Under the pieces are notes generated by a model that did no database searches, had not been told where the DNA came from, and saw only the letters and a program-made list of their open reading frames with translations. A stretch of 36,763 nt of DNA from Bacteroidales bacterium (lineage in GTDB: Bacteria; Bacteroidota; Bacteroidia; Bacteroidales; UBA7960): assembly GCA_007118135.1 (NCBI GenBank), contig SKSE01000321.1, forward strand, positions 1 to 36,763. Direction: 5' to 3'. Position numbers and translations under genes: made by a program. This document shows, piece by piece, positions 25,638-34,490 of the stretch (its first letter is position 1; the number at the start of each line of letters is the position of its first letter).

Positions 25638-26075
25638 TTATTCCTCTTCAATTACGATTTTCTCGATTTTGTCGCCCTGGCGAATTTCGTCAATAACATC
25701 CAGCCCTTCGTATACCTTACCAAAGCAGGTATGTTTTCTGTCGAGATGCTGCGTGTTCCCACGGTTATGACAAATGAAAAATTGTGAACCACCTGTATCG
25801 CGGCCTGCATGTGCCATAGAAAGTACTCCACGATCATGGTATTGGTTATCACCGTCAAGTTCGCAGGGAATGGTATATCCTGGACCACCCGAGCCTGTGC
25901 CGTGGGGGCATCCTCCCTGAATAACAAACTCAGGAATAACCCTATGAAAATTTAGTCCGTCATAAAAACCCTTACGGGCCAAATCAACAAAATTCTTAAC
26001 TGTAGCCGGGGCATCCTTTTCGTAAAACTGAACCTTCATTACCCCTTTTTCTGTATGAATACTAGCTTTCAACAT
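25638..26075 (-). CDS. Cytosolic cyclophilin-type peptidyl-prolyl isomerase
   Basis: A 145-residue cyclophilin that isomerises prolyl bonds. The ATG at 26075 is chosen because the protein then begins MLKASIHTEKG, the usual start of this short type; an in-frame start at 26144 would add 23 unrelated residues. Catalytic signatures are FHRVIPEFVIQGGCP, GPGYTIPCEL, GGSQFFICHN and CFGKVYEGLDVIDEI. Lack of a signal peptide sets it apart from the lipoprotein cyclophilin at 1832. It precedes the S4-domain gene by five bases. Confidence 0.93.
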   Translation of the reverse strand: MLKASIHTEKGVMKVQFYEKDAPATVKNFVDLARKGFYDGLNFHRVIPEFVIQGGCPHGTGSGGPGYTIPCELDGDNQYHDRGVLSMAHAGRDTGGSQFFICHNRGNTQHLDRKHTCFGKVYEGLDVIDEIRQGDKIEKIVIEEE

Positions 26076-26150
26076 AAAAAATATTTTTCTTATATAGTTA
26101 ATGCAAAATTGCATTGGCAAACCTAATGATTTTTCCTGATTCATTAAAAC

Positions 26151-26176
26151 AAAAAAACCCGGAGCATGCCCGGGTT
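26151..26176 (-). terminator. Rho-independent terminator after the unknown lipoprotein gene
   Basis: On the minus strand AACCCGG pairs with CCGGGTT around a short loop containing GCATG, followed by a run of T. It lies 22 bases after the stop of the lipoprotein gene at 26198. Confidence 0.85.
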
Positions 26177-26197
26177 CCAGAATTTATATTTAAGCTA

Positions 26198-26614
26198 TTA
26201 ATATCTTTTTGTAAAGTAGGCTTCCAGTGTATCTGTAATCACCTGTTCATCCGATATGTTGATTCTTACCACATAACTCATACTAATCATATTTTCGCTG
26301 TACCCTCCATAGCCATCCAATATCTCAAACATACCAATTTGCTGGTAGGGTATAAACACTTTTGAACCCACTACCATAGCCGAAATCTCAAGCCCTGCAT
26401 CATAAAAATTTTCAATAAAAATATTTTCTTCATTGAATTCATCTAAAGTTATTCTTGACTGAAAATAAGATGGCATAGGAAGCCGATAGCTGTATTCTTC
26501 CACATTCCAGGTGCCGCGGAAGTTTCTGCGTGAATCAAATTCTGTGGTTTCACAGGAGGTAAATACCAAACCTGTAATTATAACCAATACCGATAATACT
26601 CTTAAACCTGACAT
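26198..26614 (-). CDS. Putative lipoprotein of unknown function (lipocalin-like?)
   Basis: A 138-residue protein with a signal peptide ending in the lipobox FTSC (Cys21). The mature part begins with acidic/Thr residues, then FRGTWNVEEYSY, which resembles the first strand of small lipocalin-like Bacteroidota lipoproteins (the GTWxVxxY pattern), and continues with alternating strands. I cannot assign a family with confidence. It appears monocistronic with its own terminator. Base composition is like its neighbours. Confidence 0.75.
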   Translation of the reverse strand: MSGLRVLSVLVIITGLVFTSCETTEFDSRRNFRGTWNVEEYSYRLPMPSYFQSRITLDEFNEENIFIENFYDAGLEISAMVVGSKVFIPYQQIGMFEILDGYGGYSENMISMSYVVRINISDEQVITDTLEAYFTKRY

Positions 26615-26702
26615 AAGACAATTGTTTTTGGGTTAAAAATAGTGGTTAAAGTGGTTATTGATATAAGTGCAAATACTGTTTTTATTTTTATCTCCTGGAA
26701 AC

Positions 26703-27521
26703 TCACCTTACTCTTGAGCTCACGGGATTTTTCAATCCGGAAAATTCGGTGAGTTCCATTTTAATGCTTCCAACGACTATGCCAGACTGTATCATAACCG
26801 GAATTTTATTTTTATCATCTGATATCCAGAGAGTCATGGGATAGGGTTGGCTGAAAACATCACCGGTTAGCACCTGAGGTCTGAACCTTAGTGTTCGGAA
26901 TGTTCCAATTCTGGTATTAACATTTTCTCTTCCATCAAAAACAACACGGGAAACATAAACACTATCATCCAGAAAGAAACTAACATCAAAAATATCTCCA
27001 ACCTTTGCATCATCATAATTATAAGTTCGCAGGTAATAAAATGCGGAAATAATATCCTGCACATTGGGTATAACAGGAACCGTAGCTGTATTGCTTATGG
27101 CGATGTTTTCGAATTGGTTAAATACTACATCCTGACTTTTTCTGTATCCGCCCTCATTTATTCGTCTGATGAAAAGTAAAGGCACAATAGCTTCTTCATC
27201 CAAAAATGTTTCGTAACGGTTTACCACTCTGAAGAAAAAATTAAAAGCTCCTCGTGTACGTCCAATACCCACAACGTTCATTGTGTTACGACCTGCAATC
27301 ACTTCATTATCGGGCTTTATTTCAAGAGAAGCTATTCCGGCATTTACATTTCCTGTCAAATAGCTGTCATAAAAAACCCTGTAAGTAATTTTTTCTCCTC
27401 GATGAAAAGCTGTATTTTCAATTTTACGCAATTCCTGCCCATGTGAGGCATTAGCAACAAAAGCTCCCACAACAAAATAAAGCAAAAATGTCGTGACGAT
27501 ATATTTATAAAAATTGCTCAT
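26703..27521 (-). CDS. DUF3108 secreted protein
   Basis: A 272-residue protein with a hydrophobic signal sequence (MSNFYKYIVTTFLLYFVV..., cleavage likely after the ANASHG region) and a DUF3108 beta-rich domain across the rest. Landmarks are FHRGEKITYRVFYDSYL, NVVGIGRTRGAFNFFFRVVNRYE, GTFRTLRFRPQVL and the closing TLWISDDKNKIPVMIQ, which fits the family's lipid- or cargo-binding-like fold. The ATG at 27521 is preferred because the signal peptide follows; an in-frame start at 27575 gives 18 extra residues. Family function is unknown; periplasmic or outer-membrane-associated location is inferred. It lies downstream of leuS on the same strand, after a ~190-base gap. Confidence 0.8.
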   Translation of the reverse strand: MSNFYKYIVTTFLLYFVVGAFVANASHGQELRKIENTAFHRGEKITYRVFYDSYLTGNVNAGIASLEIKPDNEVIAGRNTMNVVGIGRTRGAFNFFFRVVNRYETFLDEEAIVPLLFIRRINEGGYRKSQDVVFNQFENIAISNTATVPVIPNVQDIISAFYYLRTYNYDDAKVGDIFDVSFFLDDSVYVSRVVFDGRENVNTRIGTFRTLRFRPQVLTGDVFSQPYPMTLWISDDKNKIPVMIQSGIVVGSIKMELTEFSGLKNPVSSRVR

Positions 27522-27713
27522 AACTGGAATTATTTTGGTTTTTGTAACAGTTAACGAAATTAATCGCTTTATCATTTACTTTTCCCTGAAAAATTATCAG
27601 GGTTTATAGTATTAAATATATTTAACACCATTAAAACCAAAAAGTATTCCAAAAACAAAAAAACACTTTTTATTAGTCTTTCAGGATAGTTCTCAGCTGT
27701 TTACAAGTGACGA

Positions 27714-30476
27714 CTACACTACCACATTCACAATCTTACCCGGTACAACAATTACCTTTTTGGGAGATTTTCCCTCCAGCCACTTTTGTGCATCATCCAT
27801 TTTAAGGATGGCTTCTTCTACTTCTTTAGGAGTACTTCCGGCCGGAAGTTCAACTTTAAAGCGGGTTTTTCCATTGAAGGATACAGGGTATAATACCATG
27901 TCTTCGGCAATGTAATCTTCGTTCCATTCGGGGTATTTAGCATTAACAACACTATCAGAATTTCCGAACAACGACCACAATTCTTCTGCAATATGGGGTG
28001 CAAAGGAAGAAATCAGAATGGCCAGTGGAGAAAGTATTTCACGCTTGTTGCATTTAAGGTCCGAAAGTTCATTTACACAGATCATAAATGAACTTACTGC
28101 GGTATTAAAGGAGAAACGTTCAATGTCCTCACTTACCTTTTTAATGGTTTTGTGAAGAACTTTCAACTCATCAGCATTGGGTTTTTCTTCTGAAACTTCA
28201 AATTGGTTTTCACGATTGTGATATAATCTCCAGAGCTTTCTGATAAACCGAAAAACACCTTCAATGCCATTGGTATCCCATGGTTTGGCCTGCTCCAGGG
28301 GTCCCAGAAACATTTCATACAACCGCAGTGTATCTGCTCCGTATTTCTCAATCAAATCATCAGGATTTACAACATTATGGAAGGATTTCGACATTTTTTC
28401 TATTTCCCAACCGCAAATGTACTTTCCACCCTCAAGAATAAATTCTGCATTTTTAAATTCCGGGTTCCAGCTTTTGAAGGCTTCAATATCCAGTATGTCA
28501 TTGCTTACAATATTCACATCCGCGTGAATAGGCATAGTATCATACTGCTTACGAAGGTTATATGAAACAAATTTATTGGACCCCTTTACCCGATATACAA
28601 AATTCGAACGACCCTGGATCATGCCCTGATTAATGAGTTTCCTGAATGGCTCCTCTTTTACACTCACACCAATATCGTAAAGGAATTTATTCCAGAAGCG
28701 TGAATAAATCAGATGGCCGGTGGCATGTTCTGAGCCACCAATGTAAAGGTCCACATCCTGCCAGTAATTTATGGCTTCAGGAGAAACGAGTGCACTATCG
28801 TTTTTCGGGTCCATATACCTTATATAATAGGCACTCGAACCTGCAAATCCGGGCATGGTATTGGTTTCGATCGGATAGCCTTCTTCGGTTTTCCAGTTTT
28901 GTGCGCGGGCCAAAGGTGGTTCGCCGGTTTCTGTGGGCAGGTATTTATCCACATCGGGAAGTTCAAGCGGCAACTTACTCTCATCCATCATATAGGGTAT
29001 TCCATCCTTGTAATAAACCGGGAAGGGTTCGCCCCAGTAGCGCTGGCGACTGAATATGGCATCGCGAAGACGAAAATTAATTCTCATCTTACCAATACCT
29101 TTGGCTTCCAATCGCTGGTTTACAGTTCGGATGGCAGTGGGAACATCCATGCCGTTGATAAAATCGCTGTTTACGAGTGTTCCTTCTTTAGCATCGTATG
29201 ATTCCTCTTCAATATTTCCGCCTGAAACCACTTCCAAAATGGGCAGGGCAAAATGTTTAGCAAAGGCATAGTCGCGGCTATCATGTGCCGGTACCGCCAT
29301 GATGGCTCCTGTTCCATAACCCGCAAGCACATAATCGGCAATATAAATAGGAAGCGGGTTGCCGGAAAAGGGATGTTCGCAGTAAGCACCGGTAAACTGT
29401 CCTGTAATGGTTTTTACTTCAGCCAAACGTTCTCTTTCAGTTCGTGCACTGGCCTTTTTAACGTATGCCTTCACTTCATTTTCAAATTCAGGACTAGTGA
29501 TTTTTTCTACCCATTCATGTTCAGGGGCAATCACCATAAAGGTTGAGCCAAATATTGTGTCGGGCCTGGTGGTGAAAACTTCAAGGGAAATATCATGCCC
29601 CTTTACGGGGAAAAAGATGGTTGCTCCTTCCGAACGGCCAATCCAGTTTCTTTGTATTTCCTTGAGTGATTCGCTCCAGTCGATGGTATCCAAACCCTCC
29701 AATAAACGGTCGGCATAGGCAGTAATGCGTAACGACCATTGTTTCATTGTCTTTTTTTCTACCGGGTAACCACCCCTTACAGAAAAACCTTCTTTAACCT
29801 CATCGTTGGCCAGCACAGTGCCAAGTTTAGGGCACCAGTTTACCATGGTATCAGATAGATACGCAAGACGATACTTCATCAGTACATCCTGTTTCTCCTT
29901 TTCACTCATTTTCATCCATGCCACGGCGGTAAACTCTTCCTGTGGATCGCCGGCAGCTTCCAATCCCAGATTTCCGCTTCTTTCAAACTGTGTAATTAAA
30001 TCCTTAACCGGTTTTGCCTTATTTTCTTTTTTATCAAAATAGTGTTCAAAAAGTTGTATAAATGTCCATTGTGTCCATTTGTAATAGCGGGGGTCGCAGG
30101 TGCGGACCTCTCTGTCCCAATCAAAGGAAAAACCAATTTTATCAAGCTGCTCACGGTAGCGTTCAATATTACGCTCTGTAGTAATGGCTGGATGCTGTCC
30201 GGTTTGTATAGCATACTGTTCGGCAGGAAGGCCATAAGCATCGTAGCCCATGGGGTGCAATACATTAAACCCTTTCTGCTTTTTGTACCGCGAATAGATA
30301 TCAGAAGCAATATACCCCAGCGGATGGCCTACATGCAATCCCGCACCCGATGGATAGGGAAACATATCCAACACATAATATTTCGGACGACCGGTATCAA
30401 TTTCTGTTTTGTAAGTTTTATTCTTGCGCCAGTATTCCTGCCACTTCTTCTCTACACTCGTAAAATTGTATTCCAT
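27714..30476 (-). CDS. leuS: Leucine--tRNA ligase
   Basis: A 920-residue class I synthetase that charges tRNA-Leu and edits mischarged products. The HIGH motif is HVGH at 48-51 ([16 protein letters not shown]). The CP1 editing domain includes [19 protein letters not shown] and [24 protein letters not shown] is at 694-698. An additional segment between the catalytic core and KMSKS ([19 protein letters not shown] region) is typical of Bacteroidota LeuS. The C-terminal anticodon-binding and small terminal domains are complete, ending [15 protein letters not shown]. No clear promoter was found; TAATTTCG upstream is a near match to the -7 consensus. Confidence 0.97.
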   Translation of the reverse strand: MEYNFTSVEKKWQEYWRKNKTYKTEIDTGRPKYYVLDMFPYPSGAGLHVGHPLGYIASDIYSRYKKQKGFNVLHPMGYDAYGLPAEQYAIQTGQHPAITTERNIERYREQLDKIGFSFDWDREVRTCDPRYYKWTQWTFIQLFEHYFDKKENKAKPVKDLITQFERSGNLGLEAAGDPQEEFTAVAWMKMSEKEKQDVLMKYRLAYLSDTMVNWCPKLGTVLANDEVKEGFSVRGGYPVEKKTMKQWSLRITAYADRLLEGLDTIDWSESLKEIQRNWIGRSEGATIFFPVKGHDISLEVFTTRPDTIFGSTFMVIAPEHEWVEKITSPEFENEVKAYVKKASARTERERLAEVKTITGQFTGAYCEHPFSGNPLPIYIADYVLAGYGTGAIMAVPAHDSRDYAFAKHFALPILEVVSGGNIEEESYDAKEGTLVNSDFINGMDVPTAIRTVNQRLEAKGIGKMRINFRLRDAIFSRQRYWGEPFPVYYKDGIPYMMDESKLPLELPDVDKYLPTETGEPPLARAQNWKTEEGYPIETNTMPGFAGSSAYYIRYMDPKNDSALVSPEAINYWQDVDLYIGGSEHATGHLIYSRFWNKFLYDIGVSVKEEPFRKLINQGMIQGRSNFVYRVKGSNKFVSYNLRKQYDTMPIHADVNIVSNDILDIEAFKSWNPEFKNAEFILEGGKYICGWEIEKMSKSFHNVVNPDDLIEKYGADTLRLYEMFLGPLEQAKPWDTNGIEGVFRFIRKLWRLYHNRENQFEVSEEKPNADELKVLHKTIKKVSEDIERFSFNTAVSSFMICVNELSDLKCNKREILSPLAILISSFAPHIAEELWSLFGNSDSVVNAKYPEWNEDYIAEDMVLYPVSFNGKTRFKVELPAGSTPKEVEEAILKMDDAQKWLEGKSPKKVIVVPGKIVNVVV

Positions 30477-30670
30477 TGTATTACTATGTTTAGCATCTTT
30501 TTTCGATCTGCGAAATTAGTAAATGTAAGGGAATAAATTACCATAGATTGTTTTTACGAACTTACCTGGATTATGAACAAAATCTTTATTCGGAAAACAT
30601 GAAATATATGCAAAAAAGTATATTTAATTGAAAGAAAGCATACATAACTCCAACCATTTCGTTTAAGGAA

Positions 30671-31816
30671 TTAACCGGATTTTTGCCTGGGTAAACCGAA
30701 CCAGAAAGAACTCCCTATACCCTTCTCACTCTCTATACCAAAAGTCCCCTGGTTTTTGGCAACAAAATCCTTGATAAGTATCATCCCCAAACCACTACCT
30801 TTTTCGTTTTGGGTGCCCGGAGATGTTCGCGCTGGCTGGCTTTCGTTTAACAGCATCTGAAGCTGTTCTTTATCCATTCCTACGCCATGATCTTTTATAC
30901 TCACTTTTATGCCATCAGGCAATTCTTTTATTAAAATATCAATATGCCCTTCAGGAAATGAATATTTAATGGCATTGGATAAAAGATTCCTCAGTATTAC
31001 CCTTACCATATCAATATCGGCAAATGCAGAGAAATCATTGCCATCGGGAAAAACTTCAGTTATCAGTCTCTTATTTTGAATCGATGGCCTGAACAAGTTT
31101 ACCGATTGCTTTACCAACTTAAGCATATCAACCACAACGGGTTTAAATGCAACATTATCCATTTGAGATCGCGACCAGTCGAGAAGATTCTGTAGCAGGT
31201 CATAAGCCCTGTTGGCTGAGTCATGCACATTGCCAGCTATTTGTGAGATTGCCTCCTTATCGAAGTCTTCTATTTCGTCCTTCAGCGACTCTGATCCAAA
31301 AAGAATAATATGAAAAAGGTTCTTCATATCATGAGAAATGACAGAAAAAAGCTGATTCTTTACATCATTGAGTTTTATCAATTCATTGTTTTGCTTTCTG
31401 ATGAGATCCCGGTTGTTTTTAAGCTCTAAATGGGTAAATACTCTTTTGGTTAACTCTTTGGCATTAAAAGGTTTGGTTACATAATCTACAGCTCCTTTCT
31501 CAAGTCCGTTAATCACATCCTGTTGATCCACTTTTGCCGTAAGGAATATTACCGGAATTTCTGCCGTAAGCTCATCGTTTTTAAGTTCTTCACAAACTTC
31601 AAATCCGTCCATCCCGGGCATAGAGACATCCAGCAGTATAAGGTCGGGGAGATTGTTTTTTATGGCTTTAAGAGCTTTAATACCGCTGTCGGCATAACTA
31701 ACTCTCAGCCCTTTTTCATTTAGCAGGTGCGCCAGTACCTGTATATTTTCTGGCACATCGTCTACAATCAGAACTTTAAACTCCTTCATTTTATCATTTT
31801 TCTTATTCTCTTTCAT
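30671..31816 (-). CDS. Receiver-histidine kinase (REC-HK) protein
   Basis: A 381-residue protein with inverted order: an N-terminal receiver (~12-130; acidic pair Asp19/Asp20, phospho-acceptor Asp63, Lys115 in TKPF), a short coiled coil (~130-155), a HisKA-type dimerisation domain with His162 in SHDMKNLFH, and a HATPase (~265-376; LLSNAIKYS, DHGVGMD, GSGLGMIL). No membrane segment is present. The kinase could be switched by phosphorylation of its own receiver. It begins 17 bases after the stop of the PAS kinase upstream, so the two form an operon and probably a relay. A start at codon 10 (31789, MKEFKVLIVDD) is also possible. No DNA-binding output domain is nearby. Confidence 0.9.
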   Translation of the reverse strand: MKENKKNDKMKEFKVLIVDDVPENIQVLAHLLNEKGLRVSYADSGIKALKAIKNNLPDLILLDVSMPGMDGFEVCEELKNDELTAEIPVIFLTAKVDQQDVINGLEKGAVDYVTKPFNAKELTKRVFTHLELKNNRDLIRKQNNELIKLNDVKNQLFSVISHDMKNLFHIILFGSESLKDEIEDFDKEAISQIAGNVHDSANRAYDLLQNLLDWSRSQMDNVAFKPVVVDMLKLVKQSVNLFRPSIQNKRLITEVFPDGNDFSAFADIDMVRVILRNLLSNAIKYSFPEGHIDILIKELPDGIKVSIKDHGVGMDKEQLQMLLNESQPARTSPGTQNEKGSGLGMILIKDFVAKNQGTFGIESEKGIGSSFWFGLPRQKSG

Positions 31817-31833
31817 TGTTGCAGTAATGGTTT

Positions 31834-34200
31834 CTAGTTTCTGAGTTTCTCAAAAGAAGCAAGCAACTGGTTAATGCCAATAACATTAAATGCCCGGGCT
31901 TCATCCCTTAGTTTTAAAGCAAAAGTTGCCAGGTTAGGGAGATCCTCCTTTTGTGAGAGCTCCAGCAGTTTTTGCGCAAAATCTCTTACCTCTTCAAAAC
32001 CCAGTATATCGGCAATTTTATCAAATTCCCACCATATTTTATCGTCGATGAATTTTTGCGCATTACTCTCTGATCCTGAATGCTCATTAATCTCTTTTTT
32101 TATCAAATCCAGAAAGTCTTGTGATTCAAAATAATCAATGGAGATTTTTGTTTTTGCAGGTGCCTTTTTCAATTCTGATAAAGATTCCGAAACCAATGTT
32201 TTGTGTTTTCTTGCTTTCAGTACAGAAACCTTATGCAATATTACCGAAAAACGGGTGCCTTCTCCGGGTCTGGATTCAACTTTGATTTCACCATTCATCA
32301 TTTGTACGAAACGTCTTGAAATGGCTAGTCCAAGACCAGTACCTTCCTGTTTGGCAATCCGGATAGGTGCCTTCTGATAAAAGGGATCAAAAATCAGATC
32401 CATATCATCTTCTTCAATTCCAATACCTGTATCAGTAACCATTATAATTAAATCAGTCAGGTGCTTTGTTGCATCATAATTATTTGTTTTTACAGTTATG
32501 GAAACAGAACCCTTTTCGGTAAATTTTACCGCATTACCCACCAGGTTAAACAATACCTGTCTTAGCCTGACTTCATCCATGCTGATTACTGCCGGAACGC
32601 ACGAATTTACATGGGTGTGCAAACCAATCCCCTTATTCTCAACTTTTAATGAAAAAATCTGCTGCACATCATCAATGAGGTTTCTTATATTAAGAGGTAC
32701 AGGTGTTACTCCCATCTTACCGGCTCCCAGGCGCGAAAGATCAAGGATATCATTTATTAGGCTCATAAGGGCCTTACTGCTTTTTTCAATTCCCGACAGG
32801 TGGTCCTTAAACCGACCGTTATCCACCTGAAACTCCTTCAGTATCTCTGTGAATCCCATAATAGCATTTAGCGGGGTACGTATTTCATGACTGATGTTGG
32901 CAAGGAACCTGCTTTTGGCCTGACTGGCTTCTTCAGCTTTTTCCTTGGCCAGTTTGAGCATTCTCTCAGTTTCCTTTGACTCAGAGATATCACGCGAAAC
33001 AATTCCCAGAAGATATCCATGTGCCGATTTTACCGGAAAAATAGAGCTTTGGATGGTTTTTCTTTTGCCGCCTGAAACAATAAATTCAGCCTCATTAATA
33101 CTCTGGAACCACGGACTTTCGCCTGTGCGCAGGGTGTGCTGAATGTTTTCTTTTAAAAACAGGTTATTGATTCCCAAAGGACTTTCGGGAGCCACTACAT
33201 TTGACAAAAAAGTCCATATTTTCTGGCTGAGTGCTGCTTTTCTGTCAATTCCAAAAATTAATTCACAGCCCTTATTCCATTCAATTATAGAGCCTTCAGG
33301 GTTAACAATAATGATGGCATCGGTAGAGTTTTGTACCACATTCTTAAATTTCTCTTCGCTTTCTTCCTGCGCCTTTACCCTTTCGGTTATATCTGAGTAT
33401 ACAATGGCCACACCCAGATCAGGCAATGGAATGGGAGCTGCACTTACGTTGATCCACGTAATCTTATCTATCTTTTTAAAAATCCCCATCTCCACATTTT
33501 CCACTATTCTGTTTTCCTTTAAAGCCCGTACACTGGCAAATTCTTCAGGAAGCATTGGAGTGGCATCGGTTCGTATGATTTTCCATTCTTCCCCGCCAAC
33601 ATTGCGTACCAGGTGTTCTTCCTTTTTCAAACCGAGGAGGCTTTCTGAAGCTTTATTGCAGTCAATAATATCGCCTGACTCATTGGTAATAGTAACTCCT
33701 ACCGGAAGAAGAGAAAAAATTGTTTTGAGCATCTGTTCACTTTTCATCCTCTCCGATTCAGCATTTTTCTGAGCAGTTACATCTTCAATAATGATAGCTA
33801 CATAATCATCTTCTGGGATAAAGGAATAAAAGTTTACAATTGTACCTGTTTTTAAAAGAAAGCTTTCAAGCTTCTGGTTCTTATTTTGTTTTACAGTTTC
33901 GAAAAGCATGGGTAAAATATCATTTGCTTTACCGGGAAATACATCCTTAAAAGGACTACCTACCATGGTGCCAGCATCCAGTCCTGTCATTTTTTCAAAT
34001 GCGGCGTTTGCGCGGAAAAAATGAAAATCAACCAGTTTACCTTCAATAAAAACAGGTTTCAGAACCAGTAAACCATTGATCATATTTTTAAAAAGAAGAC
34101 GGTATCTCCTTTCGCTATCAAGTAAAAGATCTGCTTCTCCTTTACCGGATTTATTTGAGTTAATTTCCTGACCTTGATTTCTATTTCTATTTTTATCCAT
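31834..34200 (-). CDS. PAS-containing sensor histidine kinase with C-terminal degenerate Hpt-like domain
   Basis: A 788-residue cytosolic kinase. Order: charged N-terminus (1-30), PAS1 (~32-147), PAS2 (~155-275), PAS3 (~285-408), HisKA with phospho-acceptor His438 (NISHEIRTPLNAI), HATPase (~540-657; LVGNAVKF, DTGIGI, GTGLGLAIS), a linker, and a C-terminal helical domain (~690-788). The last domain resembles the Hpt-like tail found on hybrid kinases (LKLRDEARAFNVIGINQLLASF) but lacks the phosphorylatable His, so it may be a docking module. It has no receiver of its own; the receiver is on the REC-HK protein encoded 17 bases downstream. The input signal is unknown. Confidence 0.9.
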   Translation of the reverse strand: MDKNRNRNQGQEINSNKSGKGEADLLLDSERRYRLLFKNMINGLLVLKPVFIEGKLVDFHFFRANAAFEKMTGLDAGTMVGSPFKDVFPGKANDILPMLFETVKQNKNQKLESFLLKTGTIVNFYSFIPEDDYVAIIIEDVTAQKNAESERMKSEQMLKTIFSLLPVGVTITNESGDIIDCNKASESLLGLKKEEHLVRNVGGEEWKIIRTDATPMLPEEFASVRALKENRIVENVEMGIFKKIDKITWINVSAAPIPLPDLGVAIVYSDITERVKAQEESEEKFKNVVQNSTDAIIIVNPEGSIIEWNKGCELIFGIDRKAALSQKIWTFLSNVVAPESPLGINNLFLKENIQHTLRTGESPWFQSINEAEFIVSGGKRKTIQSSIFPVKSAHGYLLGIVSRDISESKETERMLKLAKEKAEEASQAKSRFLANISHEIRTPLNAIMGFTEILKEFQVDNGRFKDHLSGIEKSSKALMSLINDILDLSRLGAGKMGVTPVPLNIRNLIDDVQQIFSLKVENKGIGLHTHVNSCVPAVISMDEVRLRQVLFNLVGNAVKFTEKGSVSITVKTNNYDATKHLTDLIIMVTDTGIGIEEDDMDLIFDPFYQKAPIRIAKQEGTGLGLAISRRFVQMMNGEIKVESRPGEGTRFSVILHKVSVLKARKHKTLVSESLSELKKAPAKTKISIDYFESQDFLDLIKKEINEHSGSESNAQKFIDDKIWWEFDKIADILGFEEVRDFAQKLLELSQKEDLPNLATFALKLRDEARAFNVIGINQLLASFEKLRN

Positions 34201-34404
34201 TCAAATTTTTTTTGATTTGGTTAAAGATGATGTATCTTGTTTTCCCAAAAAAATGATCCCAGCAGTTTGCCGGATCAATTTGAAAAACATAACAGGTTTG
34301 GGTCTATAAATGTAGGCTTTTTTCGTAAATCGAAAAGATAAAACATGCTTTCGAAGCCATTAAAACCAGAAAGTATACAAGGTAAATCTTACTGTAAAAG
34401 TACT

Positions 34405-34434
34405 GTTGGCACTTACAATTTTATTGTAATTTTG
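34405..34434 (+). promoter_or_regulatory. Bacteroidota promoter ahead of mutA
   Basis: GTTG (34405-34408) and TAATTTTG (34427-34434) are 18 bases apart, close to TTTG-N19-TAnnTTTG. Transcription would begin near 34441, about 50 bases before the ATG at 34491. Confidence 0.65.
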
Positions 34435-34490
34435 CCCGTGTTTATGATGCCTTGATTGATAGTATTTTAAAATCTCAAAAAACACTTTAT

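Noticed and set aside
28646-29053. 135-codon plus-strand open frame inside leuS
   Set aside because: It lies antisense to the LeuS editing/catalytic domains; odd composition and no motif.
30617-30642. AT-only inverted repeat (AAATATA...TATATTT) after the REC-HK gene
   Set aside because: It has no GC pairs and no T tract, so it is weak as a terminator and likely to occur by chance in AT-rich DNA.
33143-33772. 209-codon plus-strand open frame inside the PAS kinase gene
   Set aside because: It is antisense to well-recognised PAS domains and has no promoter, start context or protein signature of its own.
34452-34490. Upstream TTG start for mutA
   Set aside because: It lies only ~11 bases after the expected transcription start, and the added residues do not fit the family; the ATG at 34491 does.
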